DNA from: Streptomyces viridochromogenes DSM 40736
Lineage (GTDB): Bacteria > Actinomycetota > Actinomycetes > Streptomycetales > Streptomycetaceae
DNA: 64,000 bases
Direction of reading: 5' to 3'
NCBI RefSeq assembly: GCF_000158955.1
Contig: NZ_GG657757.1
Coordinates: forward strand, 3,553,827-3,617,826
The translations under genes were made by a program, and so were the position numbers. Each line of letters opens with the position of its first letter. Positions within the stretch are counted from its first letter, which is position 1. The notes beneath the pieces were generated by a model. The model saw nothing but the letters and a program-made list of their open reading frames with translations. It was not told the DNA's origin and did not search any database. This document shows, one piece after another, positions 19,567-29,015 of this stretch.

Positions 19567-21227
19567 GCGTCGTCACCTTCACGCATCGGGACCCGGACAC
19601 CGCGCTCGCCGGCGACCGACTCCGCGATGTCGTAGCCCGCGTCCACGTGCCGGATGACGCCCATGCCGGGGTCGTTGGTGAGCACCCGGCGGATCTTCTC
19701 CCCGCCGAGCTTCGTACCGTCGGCCACCGTCACCTGCCCGGCGTGGATGGATCGGCCCATCCCCACGCCGCCACCGTGGTGGATCGACACCCAGGAGGCG
19801 CCCGACGCCACGTTCACCATGGCGTTCAGCAGCGGCCAGTCGGCGATCGCGTCGGACCCGTCGAGCATGGCCTCGGTCTCGCGGTAGGGCGAGGCCACGG
19901 AACCGCAGTCGAGGTGGTCGCGCCCGATGGCCAGCGGCGCGGCCAGCTCACCGCTCGCCACCATGTCGTTGAACCGCTCACCGGCCTTGTCCCGCTCGCC
20001 GTAGCCGAGCCAGCAGATGCGGGCGGGCAGTCCCTGGAAGTGCACGCGCTCGCCCGCCATCTTGATCCAGCGGGCGAGGGACTCGTTCTCCGGGAACAGT
20101 TCGAGGATCGCCTTGTCGGTCTTGGCGATGTCGGCCGGGTCGCCCGAGAGGGCCGCCCAGCGGAAGGGACCCTTGCCTTCGCAGAACAGCGGGCGGATGT
20201 AGGCGGGGACGAAGCCGGGGAAGGCGAAGGCCCGGTCGTATCCGGCGAGCTGTGCCTCGCCGCGGATGGAGTTGCCGTAGTCGAAGACCTCCGCGCCGGC
20301 GTCCATGAAGCCGACCATGGCCTCGACGTGCCGGGCCATGGACTCGCGGGCCCGGGTGGTGAAACCGGCCGGGTCCTTGGCGGCGGCGTCGGCCATGTCC
20401 TCGAAGGCGGTGCCGAGCGGCAGGTAGGCCAGCGGGTCGTGGGCGGAGGTCTGGTCGGTGACGATGTCGATCGGGGCGCCCATGGCGAGCAGTTGCGGCA
20501 GCAGCTCGGCGGCGTTGCCGAGGACACCGATCGACAGCGGGCGGCGGGCGTCCCGGGCCTCCACGGCCAGCCGCAGGGCGTGCTCGAGGGAGTCGGCCCT
20601 CACATCCAGGTAGCGGTGCTCGATGCGTCGATCGATGGCCCGCGGATCGCAGTCGACGCAGATCGCCACACCGTCGTTCATCGTCACGGCGAGGGGCTGG
20701 GCGCCGCCCATGCCGCCGAGGCCGGCGGTCAGCGTGATGGTGCCCGCCAGCGAGCCGCCGAACTTCTTCGCGGCGACGGCGGCGAAGGTCTCGTAGGTGC
20801 CCTGGAGGATGCCCTGGGTGCCGATGTAGATCCAGGAGCCGGCGGTCATCTGCCCGTACATGGTCAGGCCGAGGGCCTCCAGGCGGCGGAACTCCTCCCA
20901 GTTCGCCCAGTCGCCGACCAGGTTGGAGTTGGCGAGCAGGACGCGCGGGGCCCACTCGTGGGTCTGCATGACGCCGACGGGCCGACCGGACTGGACGAGC
21001 ATCGTCTCGTCCTGCTTGAGGGTCTGCAGCGTGCGGACCATGGCGTCGAAGGAGCGCCAGTCGCGGGCGGCCTTGCCGGTGCCGCCGTAGACGACGAGCT
21101 TGTCGGGGTGCTCGGCGACCTCGGGGTCGAGATTGTTCTGCAGCATCCGCAGTGCGGCTTCCTGCTGCCATCCCAGGGCGCTCAGTTCCGTACCGCGCGG
21201 TGCTCGGACGGGGCGGGGTCCTGACAT
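19563..21227 (-). CDS. hutU: Urocanate hydratase HutU
   Basis: 554 residues, the normal length. It hydrates urocanate to imidazolonepropionate with a tightly bound NAD. Hallmarks: [13 protein letters not shown] near the N-terminus, the NAD-binding [10 protein letters not shown], and [21 protein letters not shown] [13 protein letters not shown] with the catalytic region. The ATG follows GGAGG by 6 nt. First gene of the hut operon; hutH is not in the window. Confidence 0.97.
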   Translation of the reverse strand: MSGPRPVRAPRGTELSALGWQQEAALRMLQNNLDPEVAEHPDKLVVYGGTGKAARDWRSFDAMVRTLQTLKQDETMLVQSGRPVGVMQTHEWAPRVLLANSNLVGDWANWEEFRRLEALGLTMYGQMTAGSWIYIGTQGILQGTYETFAAVAAKKFGGSLAGTITLTAGLGGMGGAQPLAVTMNDGVAICVDCDPRAIDRRIEHRYLDVRADSLEHALRLAVEARDARRPLSIGVLGNAAELLPQLLAMGAPIDIVTDQTSAHDPLAYLPLGTAFEDMADAAAKDPAGFTTRARESMARHVEAMVGFMDAGAEVFDYGNSIRGEAQLAGYDRAFAFPGFVPAYIRPLFCEGKGPFRWAALSGDPADIAKTDKAILELFPENESLARWIKMAGERVHFQGLPARICWLGYGERDKAGERFNDMVASGELAAPLAIGRDHLDCGSVASPYRETEAMLDGSDAIADWPLLNAMVNVASGASWVSIHHGGGVGMGRSIHAGQVTVADGTKLGGEKIRRVLTNDPGMGVIRHVDAGYDIAESVAGERGVRVPMREGDDA

Positions 21228-21277
21228 GGTCTGCCTCCTGGTGGGTGCTCCCGGCGGATGTTGCTGCGGTTATTCAC

Positions 21278-21306
21278 ATCCTGACCCTCTGAATAGAGCT
21301 AGTCAA
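21278..21306 (-). promoter_or_regulatory. Predicted hutU promoter with a CTATTCAG box in the spacer
   Basis: On the minus strand, TTGACT and CAGGAT are 17 bp apart. The spacer contains CTATTCAG (21289-21296), inside the inverted repeat CTCTGAATAGAG. The same 8-mer occurs in front of the nearby RpiR-family gene, so it is a candidate repressor site. Confidence 0.6.
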
Positions 21307-21354
21307 TACGCCCGGGGGTCGGCGCGGCGGTGCCGTGGGTGTTTGGCTGGTCAC

Positions 21355-22716
21355 ATGGGCGCACACAATGAGGAATTCGAGGCGGACGACGACGGCGCCG
21401 GGCGGGCGGCCCGGCGGGACGAGGCGGTGCGGGCCGCCGTGGAACAGGGCCTGCTCGGGCCCGAGAGCCCCATCGTCGGGCTGCTGGACGTCACCGGCAT
21501 CCGGGAGTCGGCGGCCGAGCTGCGGGCGGCGTTCGACGCGGTGGTGGCGCCGGGCACGCCCGTGCTGCACGCCTTCGCGGTGAAGGCGACCCCGCTGGTG
21601 CCGGTGCTGCGGCTGCTGCGCGAGGAGGGCGTCGGCGCGGAGGTGGCGAGCCCGGGCGAGCTGGCGCTGGCGCGGGCCGCCGGGGTGGAGCCGGCCATGA
21701 CGGTGCTCGACTCGCCCGCGAAGACCCCGGCCGAGCTGCGCGAGGCGCTGGCCCTGGGCATCGCCGTCAACGCGGACAACCCGCAGGAGTTGGAGCGCAT
21801 CGACGGCCTGATGTCCTCCGCCGCCAGTCGCTCGCCGCTCGGCATCCGCGTGAACCCTCAGGTCGGCGGGGGATCCATCGAGGCGACGTCCACGGCCACG
21901 GCCACGTCGAAGTTCGGGGTGGCGCTGCGTGACGAGGGGGCGCGGGAGTGGGTCGTACAGGCGTGCCTGGACCGGCCGTGGCTGACCCGGCTGCACGCGC
22001 ACACCGGGTCCCAGGGCATCCCCCTGTCCCTGATGGCCCGGGGCGTGGCGGAGACGTACGCGCTGGCGGAGGAGATCAACCGGCGGGCCGGGCGGCGGCA
22101 GATCGACACGCTCGACATCGGAGGCGGGCTGCCCGTGAACTTCGCGTCGGACGCGACGACACCGACGTACGCGCAGTACGCGCGCGTGCTGGCCGAGGAG
22201 GTGCCGGGGCTGTTCGACGGACGGTACGGCCTCGTGACGGAGTTCGGGCGGTCACTGCTCGCCAAGCACGGGACGGTGGTGGCGCGGGTGGAGTACGCGA
22301 AGTCCTCCGGCGGGCGGGCGGTGGCGGTGACCCACGCCGGGGTGCAGGTGGCCGCGCGGACGGTGTACGCGCCCGGGAGCTGGCCCTTGAGGATCGCGGC
22401 GTACGACGCGAAGGGGCGGGTGAAGGACGGGCCCGTCGTCGTACAGGACGTCGCGGGGCCGGCCTGCTTCTCGGGGGACCTGCTGGCGGAGGGGCGGTCC
22501 ATGCCGGAGCTGGAGCAGGGGGACTACGCGGCGGCGCTGGACACGGGGGCGTACTACTTCGCGCATCACTACGCGTACAACTCGCTGGCGCGGCCGGGGG
22601 TGTACGGGTTCTGGCCGGACGGGCGCTTCGCGGTGGTGCGGGAGGCGCAGACGGTGGGGGAGGTCGTGGCGGAGTCCGGTGGGGCGCAGGCGGGTGCGCT
22701 TACCGAATCGCCGTAG
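21355..22716 (+). CDS. Type III PLP-dependent decarboxylase, diaminopimelate-decarboxylase-like
   Basis: 453 residues with the alanine-racemase-fold PLP domain: Schiff-base lysine in HAFAVKATPL, HTGSQG, phosphate-binding DIGGGLPVNF and the C-terminal active-site cysteine region PACFSGDLLAEG. Members act on diaminopimelate, ornithine/lysine or similar substrates; this is probably not the housekeeping LysA, and the substrate is unknown. Divergent from hutU across 127 bp, so it may share regulation with histidine use. Confidence 0.82.
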   Translation: MGAHNEEFEADDDGAGRAARRDEAVRAAVEQGLLGPESPIVGLLDVTGIRESAAELRAAFDAVVAPGTPVLHAFAVKATPLVPVLRLLREEGVGAEVASPGELALARAAGVEPAMTVLDSPAKTPAELREALALGIAVNADNPQELERIDGLMSSAASRSPLGIRVNPQVGGGSIEATSTATATSKFGVALRDEGAREWVVQACLDRPWLTRLHAHTGSQGIPLSLMARGVAETYALAEEINRRAGRRQIDTLDIGGGLPVNFASDATTPTYAQYARVLAEEVPGLFDGRYGLVTEFGRSLLAKHGTVVARVEYAKSSGGRAVAVTHAGVQVAARTVYAPGSWPLRIAAYDAKGRVKDGPVVVQDVAGPACFSGDLLAEGRSMPELEQGDYAAALDTGAYYFAHHYAYNSLARPGVYGFWPDGRFAVVREAQTVGEVVAESGGAQAGALTESP

Positions 22717-22800
22717 GGGGTCACGCAGTGGGCGGGCTGCGGGTGCGTCGTGGCTGGTCGCGCGGTTCCCCGCACCCCTGGACCCCCGCCGCGCGTGACG

Positions 22801-23643
22801 TCAGTCGACGAACAGGCCGCGCGCCGCCGCCTTCGCGTCGAACTCCTCCAGGCGGGACTGGGCCTGGGGCAGGTCGTCGCACATCGCCTCCAGCAGGACC
22901 CGGCCGAGCAGCATCGGCGCGCAGGCCGTGTCGAAGGCGAGTCCGGTGCCGACGGCGGCGGGCAGCAGCAGGTCGGACACCTTGGCGACCGGCGCGAAGG
23001 CCGAGTCGGCGACGGTGACGACGGTCAGCCCGGCCTGCCGGGCGTAGTGGAGGGTGTCGACGACCTCGCGGGGATGCCGGGGCAGGGCGAAGCACAGCAG
23101 TGCGGTCGCACCGGCCCGGACGGCGGCGTCGATACGGTCCTGGAGCATGGTGCCGCCCTCGCCCAGGAGCCGTACGTCGGGATGCACTTTGGCCGCGAAG
23201 TAGCCGAAGCCGTTCGCCTGGGCCGCCGCCGCCCGCAGTCCGAGGACGGGCAGCGGGCGGGAGGCCGCCAGCAGGCGCCCGGCCCGCCGCACCGGCCCGG
23301 GGTCGGCCAGGGCCTCCGCCAGCTGCCGCAGGTTCTCGATCTCCGCCTCGACGGCCTGCTGGTACTCGTTGGAGGACCCCGCGTCGGCCGCGGGCTCCGC
23401 GGGGGCGACCTCGCGCAGATGGCGGCGCAGGGCGGGGTAGCCGTCGAAGCCGAGGGCGACGGCGAAACGGGTCACGGACGGCTGGCTGACCCCGGCCAGC
23501 TCGGCGAGCTCCACGCTCGACAGGAACGGCACGTCGGCGGCGCGCCGCACCATGCTGTGCGCGATGCGCCGCTGGGTCGGTGTCAGCCGGTGGCCCTCGA
23601 AGAGCGCTTGGAGCCGCGCGGCAGGGCTGTCGGTCACGCTCAT
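22801..23643 (-). CDS. RpiR/MurR-family transcriptional regulator (HTH + SIS domain)
   Basis: 280 residues. The N-terminal HTH_6 domain (LTPTQRRIAHSMV...SVELAELAGVSQPSVTRFAVALGF) is followed by a SIS domain (about 125-260) that in this family binds phosphosugars or other small ligands. Its promoter and that of hutU both carry CTATTCAG, which suggests autoregulation and control of the hut genes. The effector is unknown. Confidence 0.9.
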   Translation of the reverse strand: MSVTDSPAARLQALFEGHRLTPTQRRIAHSMVRRAADVPFLSSVELAELAGVSQPSVTRFAVALGFDGYPALRRHLREVAPAEPAADAGSSNEYQQAVEAEIENLRQLAEALADPGPVRRAGRLLAASRPLPVLGLRAAAAQANGFGYFAAKVHPDVRLLGEGGTMLQDRIDAAVRAGATALLCFALPRHPREVVDTLHYARQAGLTVVTVADSAFAPVAKVSDLLLPAAVGTGLAFDTACAPMLLGRVLLEAMCDDLPQAQSRLEEFDAKAAARGLFVD

Positions 23644-23660
23644 GACGTGCTCCCCCTCGC

Positions 23661-23706
23661 CTATTCAGTAGCTGAGGATTCTGCATGAGCATATGCAGAC
23701 CGGCAA
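23661..23706 (-). promoter_or_regulatory. Promoter and CTATTCAG box of the RpiR-family gene
   Basis: On the minus strand, TTGCCG (23701-23706) and CAGAAT (23678-23683) are 17 bp apart. CTATTCAG (plus strand 23661-23668) lies about 10 bp downstream of the -10, over the expected transcription start, as expected of an autorepressor site. Confidence 0.5.
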
Positions 23707-23785
23707 GCGGGACCGAAGGGCCCCCGCCCCGAAAGGGGGGCTAACCCCAGTGCGGCCCTCGGCACCGCTTTCTACTGTGGGGGAC

Positions 23786-24217
23786 ATGACCGGGATGGAC
23801 GCGCGGGACACCGACCTGAAGAAGGAACTCGACGCCACCCTGCAGACGCGCAGGGAGCTGGGCGAGGAGTACGAGTCCGCGCTGGTGGACTCGTTCCTGG
23901 AGAAGATCGACCAGCGGATCGACGGCGCGGTGGATCGCCGCGTGCGCCGGCAGCTCGCCGAGCAGCAGATGCAGACGGCCCGGGACTCCCGGTCTCCGAA
24001 GGCCACCGACTCCTGGGGCGAGCGGTACGGCTTCGGGATCGTCTCGCTGGTCCTCGCGGTGCCGCTGTCCGCGATCGGCGGAGGTGTGGCCCATCTGCCG
24101 GGTCTGCTCGTCGCCTGGGCGGGCATCGTCGGCGTCAACGTCGTCCAGGCCGTCCGCACCAACCCGGGCCTGTTCGGCCGCCGCAAGTCCTCCCGGGACG
24201 GCGACTGGGAGGACTGA
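23786..24217 (+). CDS. Membrane protein with N-terminal coiled coil, unknown function
   Basis: 143 residues. The first ~70 are charged and helical (KKELDATLQTRRELGEEYES...FLEKIDQRIDGAVDRRVRRQLAEQQ), followed by two hydrophobic helices (FGIVSLVLAVPLSAIGG, LPGLLVAWAGIVGVNVVQ) and a basic tail. Topology suggests a small bilayer protein with a cytoplasmic N-terminal coiled coil. The start could also be ATG 23795. Found widely as a conserved hypothetical in Streptomyces (recall, unverified). Confidence 0.75.
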   Translation: MTGMDARDTDLKKELDATLQTRRELGEEYESALVDSFLEKIDQRIDGAVDRRVRRQLAEQQMQTARDSRSPKATDSWGERYGFGIVSLVLAVPLSAIGGGVAHLPGLLVAWAGIVGVNVVQAVRTNPGLFGRRKSSRDGDWED

Positions 24218-24229
24218 GCGCCCTCTGTC

Positions 24230-24991
24230 TCAGGCCTGCCGGGTGGGCAGCGCGACGATCTGCCGCAGGTTGACCCGGCGCGGCCGGCTGGTCGCGTAGG
24301 CCACCAGGTCGGCGAGCTCCTCGGCGGACAGCGCGCCCACCGCGTCCAGCATGCCCTCCACCTGGCGGGACAGTTCCGCGTCGGAGATGTGCGTGCGCAG
24401 CTCGCTCTCGACGAAGCCGGGCTCGATGTTGGTGACCCGGACGTCCCGCGGCCCGAACTCGCCGCGCAGGGACTCCGACAGGTAGGTGACGGCCGCCTTG
24501 GTCGCGCCGTACACCGCGTAGTTCGGGAAGCTGACGTGCGCGGCGATGGACGAGATGTTCACGAGGTCGGCGGTACGGCCGTCGGCGGCGGCGCTCACCA
24601 GGTCCTCGGTGAAGGCGCCGACGACGCGCAGCACTCCGGCGACGTTGGTGTCGAGCATCCGCTGCCACTCGTCGGTGCGCCGGGCGTCGACGGGGTGGGG
24701 CAGCATGACCCCGGCCGCGTTGACGACCAGGTCGACGGGCCCGTAAGCCGCGTGGATCCGGTCGGCGGCGTCCGCGACGGACACCTCGTCCGTGACGTCC
24801 GCGACGACGGTCAGTGCCTGCCCGCCGTCGGCACGGATCTTCCCGGCGACGGCGGCCAGCCGTTCCTCGCGCCGGGCCAGCAGCGCCACGCGGGCGCCCT
24901 GGGCGGCCAGCAGCAGGGCGACGGCCTCGCCGATCCCGCTGGCGGCTCCGGTGACGACGGCGGTACGGCCGGACAGGTTGTCGTACGACAT
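24230..24991 (-). CDS. Short-chain dehydrogenase/reductase (SDR)
   Basis: 253 residues. Classical SDR motifs: cofactor-binding TGAASGIGEA, NAAG, and the catalytic S...YxxxK in ISSIAAHVSFPNYAVYGATKAAV. The arginines after beta2 (LARREERL) favour NADP(H). The substrate is unknown. Divergent from an MmyB-type regulator (145-bp gap), the usual arrangement for regulator and SDR target. Confidence 0.92.
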   Translation of the reverse strand: MSYDNLSGRTAVVTGAASGIGEAVALLLAAQGARVALLARREERLAAVAGKIRADGGQALTVVADVTDEVSVADAADRIHAAYGPVDLVVNAAGVMLPHPVDARRTDEWQRMLDTNVAGVLRVVGAFTEDLVSAAADGRTADLVNISSIAAHVSFPNYAVYGATKAAVTYLSESLRGEFGPRDVRVTNIEPGFVESELRTHISDAELSRQVEGMLDAVGALSAEELADLVAYATSRPRRVNLRQIVALPTRQA

Positions 24992-25136
24992 GGGAGATCC
25001 CCTCGGTGGTGGCCGGGGCGTCTCCCCGGCCTCGTCCACCACCCTCGGCGGCATCGGCCGCCGTACCCAGGGCGACGGTTTTCCTGGGTCTGGCAGTACC
25101 AGGCTCGCCGGCCCCGGGCCGCCTAGGCTCGGCGGC

Positions 25137-25967
25137 ATGGACGGAGAAATCGGAGACTTCCTGCGCTCGCGCCGGGCCCGTATCCAGCCGGAGGAGGTGG
25201 GGCTGCCCTCCTACGGCCGCCGCCGCGTCCCGGGTCTGCGCCGCGAGGAGGTGGCGCAGCTGGCCGGGGTGAGCGTCGACTACTACGTCCGGCTGGAACA
25301 GGGCAGGGGCCCGAGCGTGTCCGACGCCGTGCTGGACGCGGTGGCGCGGGTGCTGCGGCTGGACGGGGCGGAGCACGACTACCTGCGGGCGGTGGCCCGG
25401 CCGCGCCGGCGGGACGACGACCGCCGGGCCGTGTCCCGGGTGCGTCCGGGGGTCCAGCTGATCCTGGACGGCATGGAGCGCAACCCCGCGTACGTCCTGG
25501 ACCACCGCATGGACGTCCTCGGCTGGAACGCCCTCGCCGACGCGTTGCTCGGCTTCGACGGCATCGGCTCCGGCGAGCGCAACATCCCGCGCCGTGTCTT
25601 CCTCGACCCCGCCTCCCGTGATCTGTACCCCCACTGGGCCGAGATCGCCGGCCAGACGGTGGCCCATCTGCGCCTCCAGGCGGGTCACCACCCCGGGGAC
25701 GCCGCCATGGCCGAACTCGTCGCCGAACTGTCGCGGGCGAGCGAGGACTTCCGCCGCCTGTGGGCGGACCACGCGGTCGACCCCTGCGACCACGGGGTGA
25801 AGCACCTCCGCCACCCGGTCGCGGGCCCGCTGACCCTCCCGTACGAGACCCTCACGATCCCGGGGGCACCGGACCAGACGATCGTCGCCTACGCGCCGGA
25901 AGCGGGATCGGAGACGGCGGAGCGGCTCGCGCTGCTGGGAAGTTGGACCACGAGCCACACGGGCTGA
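25137..25967 (+). CDS. XRE-family regulator with MmyB-like ligand-binding domain
   Basis: 276 residues. The N-terminal HTH (FLRSRRARIQPEEVGLP...VPGLRREEVAQLAGVSVDYYVRLEQGR) has the typical VPGLRREEVA signature. The C-terminal MmyB-like PAS domain (VLDHRMDVLGWNALADALLG...) binds fatty-acid-like ligands in related proteins. It probably controls the divergent SDR gene. Confidence 0.92.
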   Translation: MDGEIGDFLRSRRARIQPEEVGLPSYGRRRVPGLRREEVAQLAGVSVDYYVRLEQGRGPSVSDAVLDAVARVLRLDGAEHDYLRAVARPRRRDDDRRAVSRVRPGVQLILDGMERNPAYVLDHRMDVLGWNALADALLGFDGIGSGERNIPRRVFLDPASRDLYPHWAEIAGQTVAHLRLQAGHHPGDAAMAELVAELSRASEDFRRLWADHAVDPCDHGVKHLRHPVAGPLTLPYETLTIPGAPDQTIVAYAPEAGSETAERLALLGSWTTSHTG

Positions 25968-25992
25968 CACCAGGCGGGCCGGGGAAAGCTTG

Positions 25993-26048
25993 CGCGGGGA
26001 CCGCCGCACCCCCGTGCAACGAGGGTCGGGACGACGGCGGTCCCCGCG
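25993..26048. terminator. Large hairpin between convergent genes
   Basis: A perfect 14-bp inverted repeat (cgcggggaccgccg / cggcggtccccgcg) with a 28-nt loop lies at 25993-26048. It is in the 346-bp gap between the XRE gene and the convergent cystathionine beta-synthase gene and may terminate both transcripts. The remainder (26049-26313) holds no gene I can support. Confidence 0.65.
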
Positions 26049-26313
26049 AAGGACGCGGGCCTGGTCAGGGCCGGGCTTACGCGTCCGTGACGTCGGTGGA
26101 GGTCCGGGAGCCGCTCCGGAGGTCCTTGACGCCTACGGCGCCGGCCGGGGCGGGGAGCCGCTCCCGCCCTGCCGACACCCCCTAATGTGCAGGACCCGTG
26201 TTAAGCGGGTGCTGCGCGGACGTGACGCCCTCGTACCACTTCCGCGAAGTCGACGAAGATCAGGGACGCCGCAAGTTCACCCGGTTCACGGGCGACGCAC
26301 CGGACGTTCGCCG

Positions 26314-27702
26314 TCACTTCCCGGTCCGGGCGAGGAAGGACAGCAGGTCCTGCCGGCTGACCACGCCGGTCGGCTTGCCCTCGACGAGGACGATCGCCGC
26401 GTCCGCCTTGCCCAGGACGGCCATCAGGTCCGCGACCGGTTCGCCGGAGCCGACCTGGGGCAGCGGGGCGGACATGTGCTTCTCCAGCGGGTCCTCCAGC
26501 GAGGCGTTCTTGCTGAACAGCGCGTCCAGCAGCTCGCGCTCCACCACCGAGCCGACGACCTCGGCGGCCATCACGTCGGGGTGCCCGGCGCCCGGCTTGA
26601 CGACCGGCATCTGCGAGACGCCGTACTCGCGCAGCACGTCGATGGCCTGGCCGACCGTCTCCTCCGGGTGCATGTGGACGAGGGAGGGCATGCGGTCGCC
26701 CTCCTTGTCGGCGAGGACGTCGCCGACGCGGGCGCTGGGGCCGGAGTCCTCCAGGAAGCCGTAGTCGGCCATCCACTCGTCGTTGAAGATCTTGCTGAGG
26801 TAGCCGCGTCCGCTGTCCGGCAGCAGGACCACCACGACGTCGTCCTCGCCGAGCCGCGCGGCGACCTCGAGCGCGGCGACGACCGCCATGCCGCAGGAGC
26901 CGCCGACCAGGAGGCCCTCCTCCTTGGCGAGGCGGCGGGTCATCTGGAAGGAGTCCTTGTCGGACACGGCGACGATCTCGTCCGCGACGGTCCGGTCGTA
27001 GGCGGTCGGCCAGAAGTCCTCACCGACGCCCTCGACGAGGTACGGCCGGCCGGAGCCGCCGGAGTAGACGGAACCCTCGGGGTCGGCGCCGACGACCTTG
27101 ACCTTGCCGTCGCTGATCTCCTTCAGGTAGCGGCCGGTCCCGGAGATGGTGCCGCCGGTGCCCACACCTGCCACGAAGTGGGTGATCCTCCCCTCCGTCT
27201 GCTCCCACAGCTCGGGGCCGGTCGAGTGGTAGTGGGAGAGCGGGTTGTGGGGGTTGGAGTACTGGTCGGGCTTCCAGGCCCCGGGCGTCTCGCGGACCAG
27301 CCGGTCGGAGACGTTGTAGTAGGAGTCCGGGTGCTCGGGGTCCACGGCGGTCGGGCACACGACGACCTCGGCGCCGTAGGCGCGCAGCACGTTGATCTTG
27401 TCGGTGCTCACCTTGTCGGGGCACACGAAGACGCACTTGTACCCCTTCTGCTGCGCCACGATGGCGAGCCCGACCCCGGTGTTGCCGCTGGTCGGCTCGA
27501 CGATCGTGCCGCCGGGCTTGAGCGCGCCGCTCTCCTCCGCCGCCTCGATCATGCGCAGGGCGATGCGGTCCTTCACGGAGCCGCCGGGGTTGAAGTACTC
27601 CACCTTGGCCAGGACGGTCGCCCTGATGCCCTTGGTCACGCTGTTGAGCCTCACCAGCGGGGTGTTGCCGACGAGGCTGATCATCGAGTCGTGGAACTGC
27701 AC
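26314..27702 (-). CDS. Cystathionine beta-synthase
   Basis: 462 residues. The PLP fold-type II catalytic domain (about 1-330) has the Schiff-base lysine in NPGGSVKDRIA, phosphate loop GTGGTISGTGRY and SGNTGVGLA. A C-terminal pair of CBS domains (about 340-462: MPSLVHMHPEETVGQAIDVL, VSRQDLLSFL) gives the architecture of actinobacterial CBS enzymes that condense homocysteine and serine in reverse transsulfuration. The CBS domains may bind S-adenosylmethionine or adenylates. A cysteine synthase role is less likely given the CBS pair. Confidence 0.93.
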   Translation of the reverse strand: MQFHDSMISLVGNTPLVRLNSVTKGIRATVLAKVEYFNPGGSVKDRIALRMIEAAEESGALKPGGTIVEPTSGNTGVGLAIVAQQKGYKCVFVCPDKVSTDKINVLRAYGAEVVVCPTAVDPEHPDSYYNVSDRLVRETPGAWKPDQYSNPHNPLSHYHSTGPELWEQTEGRITHFVAGVGTGGTISGTGRYLKEISDGKVKVVGADPEGSVYSGGSGRPYLVEGVGEDFWPTAYDRTVADEIVAVSDKDSFQMTRRLAKEEGLLVGGSCGMAVVAALEVAARLGEDDVVVVLLPDSGRGYLSKIFNDEWMADYGFLEDSGPSARVGDVLADKEGDRMPSLVHMHPEETVGQAIDVLREYGVSQMPVVKPGAGHPDVMAAEVVGSVVERELLDALFSKNASLEDPLEKHMSAPLPQVGSGEPVADLMAVLGKADAAIVLVEGKPTGVVSRQDLLSFLARTGK

Positions 27703-27865
27703 CGTTGTCTCCGGATGCCGCAGAAGTGGTCTGAGTGGTGCCGCCAGCCTATGGCCTCGCGCCTCGTCATGGTCCGTGACGGTCGTTCACTCGCTGTTGC
27801 GATTGGACGACGGGCTGTACGGGGCAAGCACAGGGTGTACGGGTTCGAGGAGGTGGCGGCGACGC

Positions 27866-28885
27866 ATGACGAGCATGTCGAGGGCGCGGGTGGCCCGGCG
27901 GATCGCGGCCGGCGCGGCGTACGGCGGTGGCGGGATCGGCCTGGCCGGGGCGGCCGCCATGGGGCTGCTGCTGGCGGAGGTGCAACTGGCGCGGCGCCGG
28001 GTGGGCAACGGCACGTCCCCTCATGTGCCGAACGCGGACGGGCGGTACGGCGGTACGTACGCCGGTCCCGGGCAGACGCCGCTGCGGCTGACGATGCTGG
28101 GTGACTCCACGGCCGCGGGCCAGGGCGTGCACCGCTCCGGGCAGACCCCGGGGGCCCTGTTGGCCTCGGGGGTCGCGGCACTGGCGGAACGCCCGGTCGA
28201 GTTGCGCACGGTGGCGACGCCCGGAGCCCGCTCGGACGATCTGGACCGCCAGGTGGCCCTGGTGCTGGCCGGCCCGGTGCCCGACATCTGCGTGATCATG
28301 ATCGGCGCGAACGACGTCACCCACCGCATGCCCGCCACCCGCTCGGTGCGCTGTCTCGCGTCGGCGGTACGGCGGCTGCGCACGGCCGGTGCCGAGGTCG
28401 TGGTGGGCACCTGTCCCGACCTGGGCACCATCGAGCCGGTCCGGCAGCCCTTGCGCTGGCTGGCCCGACGGGCCTCCCGCCAGCTGGCGGCCGCCCAGAC
28501 GATCGGAGTCGTCGAACAGGGCGGCCGCACCGTGTCCCTGGGCGACCTGCTGGGCCCCGAGTTCGCCGCGAACCCGCGTGAGCTCTTCGGCCCGGACAAC
28601 TACCACCCCTCCGCCGAGGGCTATGCGACGGCGGCGATGGCGGTCCTGCCGACCGTCTGCGCCTCGCTCGGCCTGTGGCCGGCCGAGGAGGAGCGCCCGG
28701 ACGCCTCCCGCCGCGAGGGCTTCCTGCCGGTGGCACGGGCGGCGGCGGAGGCCGCCTCGGAGGCCGGTACGGAGGTCGCGGCCGCCCTGCCGACCGGGCC
28801 GCGGGGCCCGTGGGCGCTGCTGAAGCGCCGGCGGCGCAGGCGGGTACCCGAGCAGGAACCGGCCCCGGCCACACCGTCGAGCTGA
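27866..28885 (+). CDS. SGNH/GDSL-family hydrolase, membrane-anchored
   Basis: 339 residues. There is an N-terminal hydrophobic anchor (AAYGGGGIGLAGAAAMGLLLAEV). An SGNH domain follows with block I MLGDSTAAGQG (catalytic Ser), block III GANDVTH and block V DNYHPS (catalytic Asp/His pair). The last ~60 residues are basic and Ala/Arg-rich. Probably an extracytoplasmic esterase or lipase. The ATG at 27866 has AGGAGGT 9 nt upstream. Divergent from cystathionine beta-synthase. Confidence 0.88.
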   Translation: MTSMSRARVARRIAAGAAYGGGGIGLAGAAAMGLLLAEVQLARRRVGNGTSPHVPNADGRYGGTYAGPGQTPLRLTMLGDSTAAGQGVHRSGQTPGALLASGVAALAERPVELRTVATPGARSDDLDRQVALVLAGPVPDICVIMIGANDVTHRMPATRSVRCLASAVRRLRTAGAEVVVGTCPDLGTIEPVRQPLRWLARRASRQLAAAQTIGVVEQGGRTVSLGDLLGPEFAANPRELFGPDNYHPSAEGYATAAMAVLPTVCASLGLWPAEEERPDASRREGFLPVARAAAEAASEAGTEVAAALPTGPRGPWALLKRRRRRRVPEQEPAPATPSS

Positions 28886-28896
28886 GGGAGCCGAAA

Positions 28897-28910
28897 AAGC
28901 AAGCGCTTAG
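28897..28910. promoter_or_regulatory. TetR-type operator-like palindrome upstream of the thiolase
   Basis: AAGCAAGCGCTTAG contains the perfect palindrome AAGCGCTT (28901-28908). It resembles sites seen in front of acyl-CoA metabolism genes controlled by TetR regulators in actinobacteria (recall). It lies about 105 bp before the thiolase start. Confidence 0.4.
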
Positions 28911-29015
28911 AAAACTGCGGCCAGGGTCACACCGCCACACCCGTGACCCAGCCCATACGTACGGGTAACTTCCCAGTCAGCCCGCCAGACCACCCGGTAC
29001 GTCAATGGAGCCGTG

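Noticed and set aside
26198..26313. Possible short coding stretch (YHFREVDEDQGRRKFTRF) upstream of the cystathionine beta-synthase end
   Set aside because: No homologous family recognised, no ribosome-binding site, and it runs into the convergent gene.
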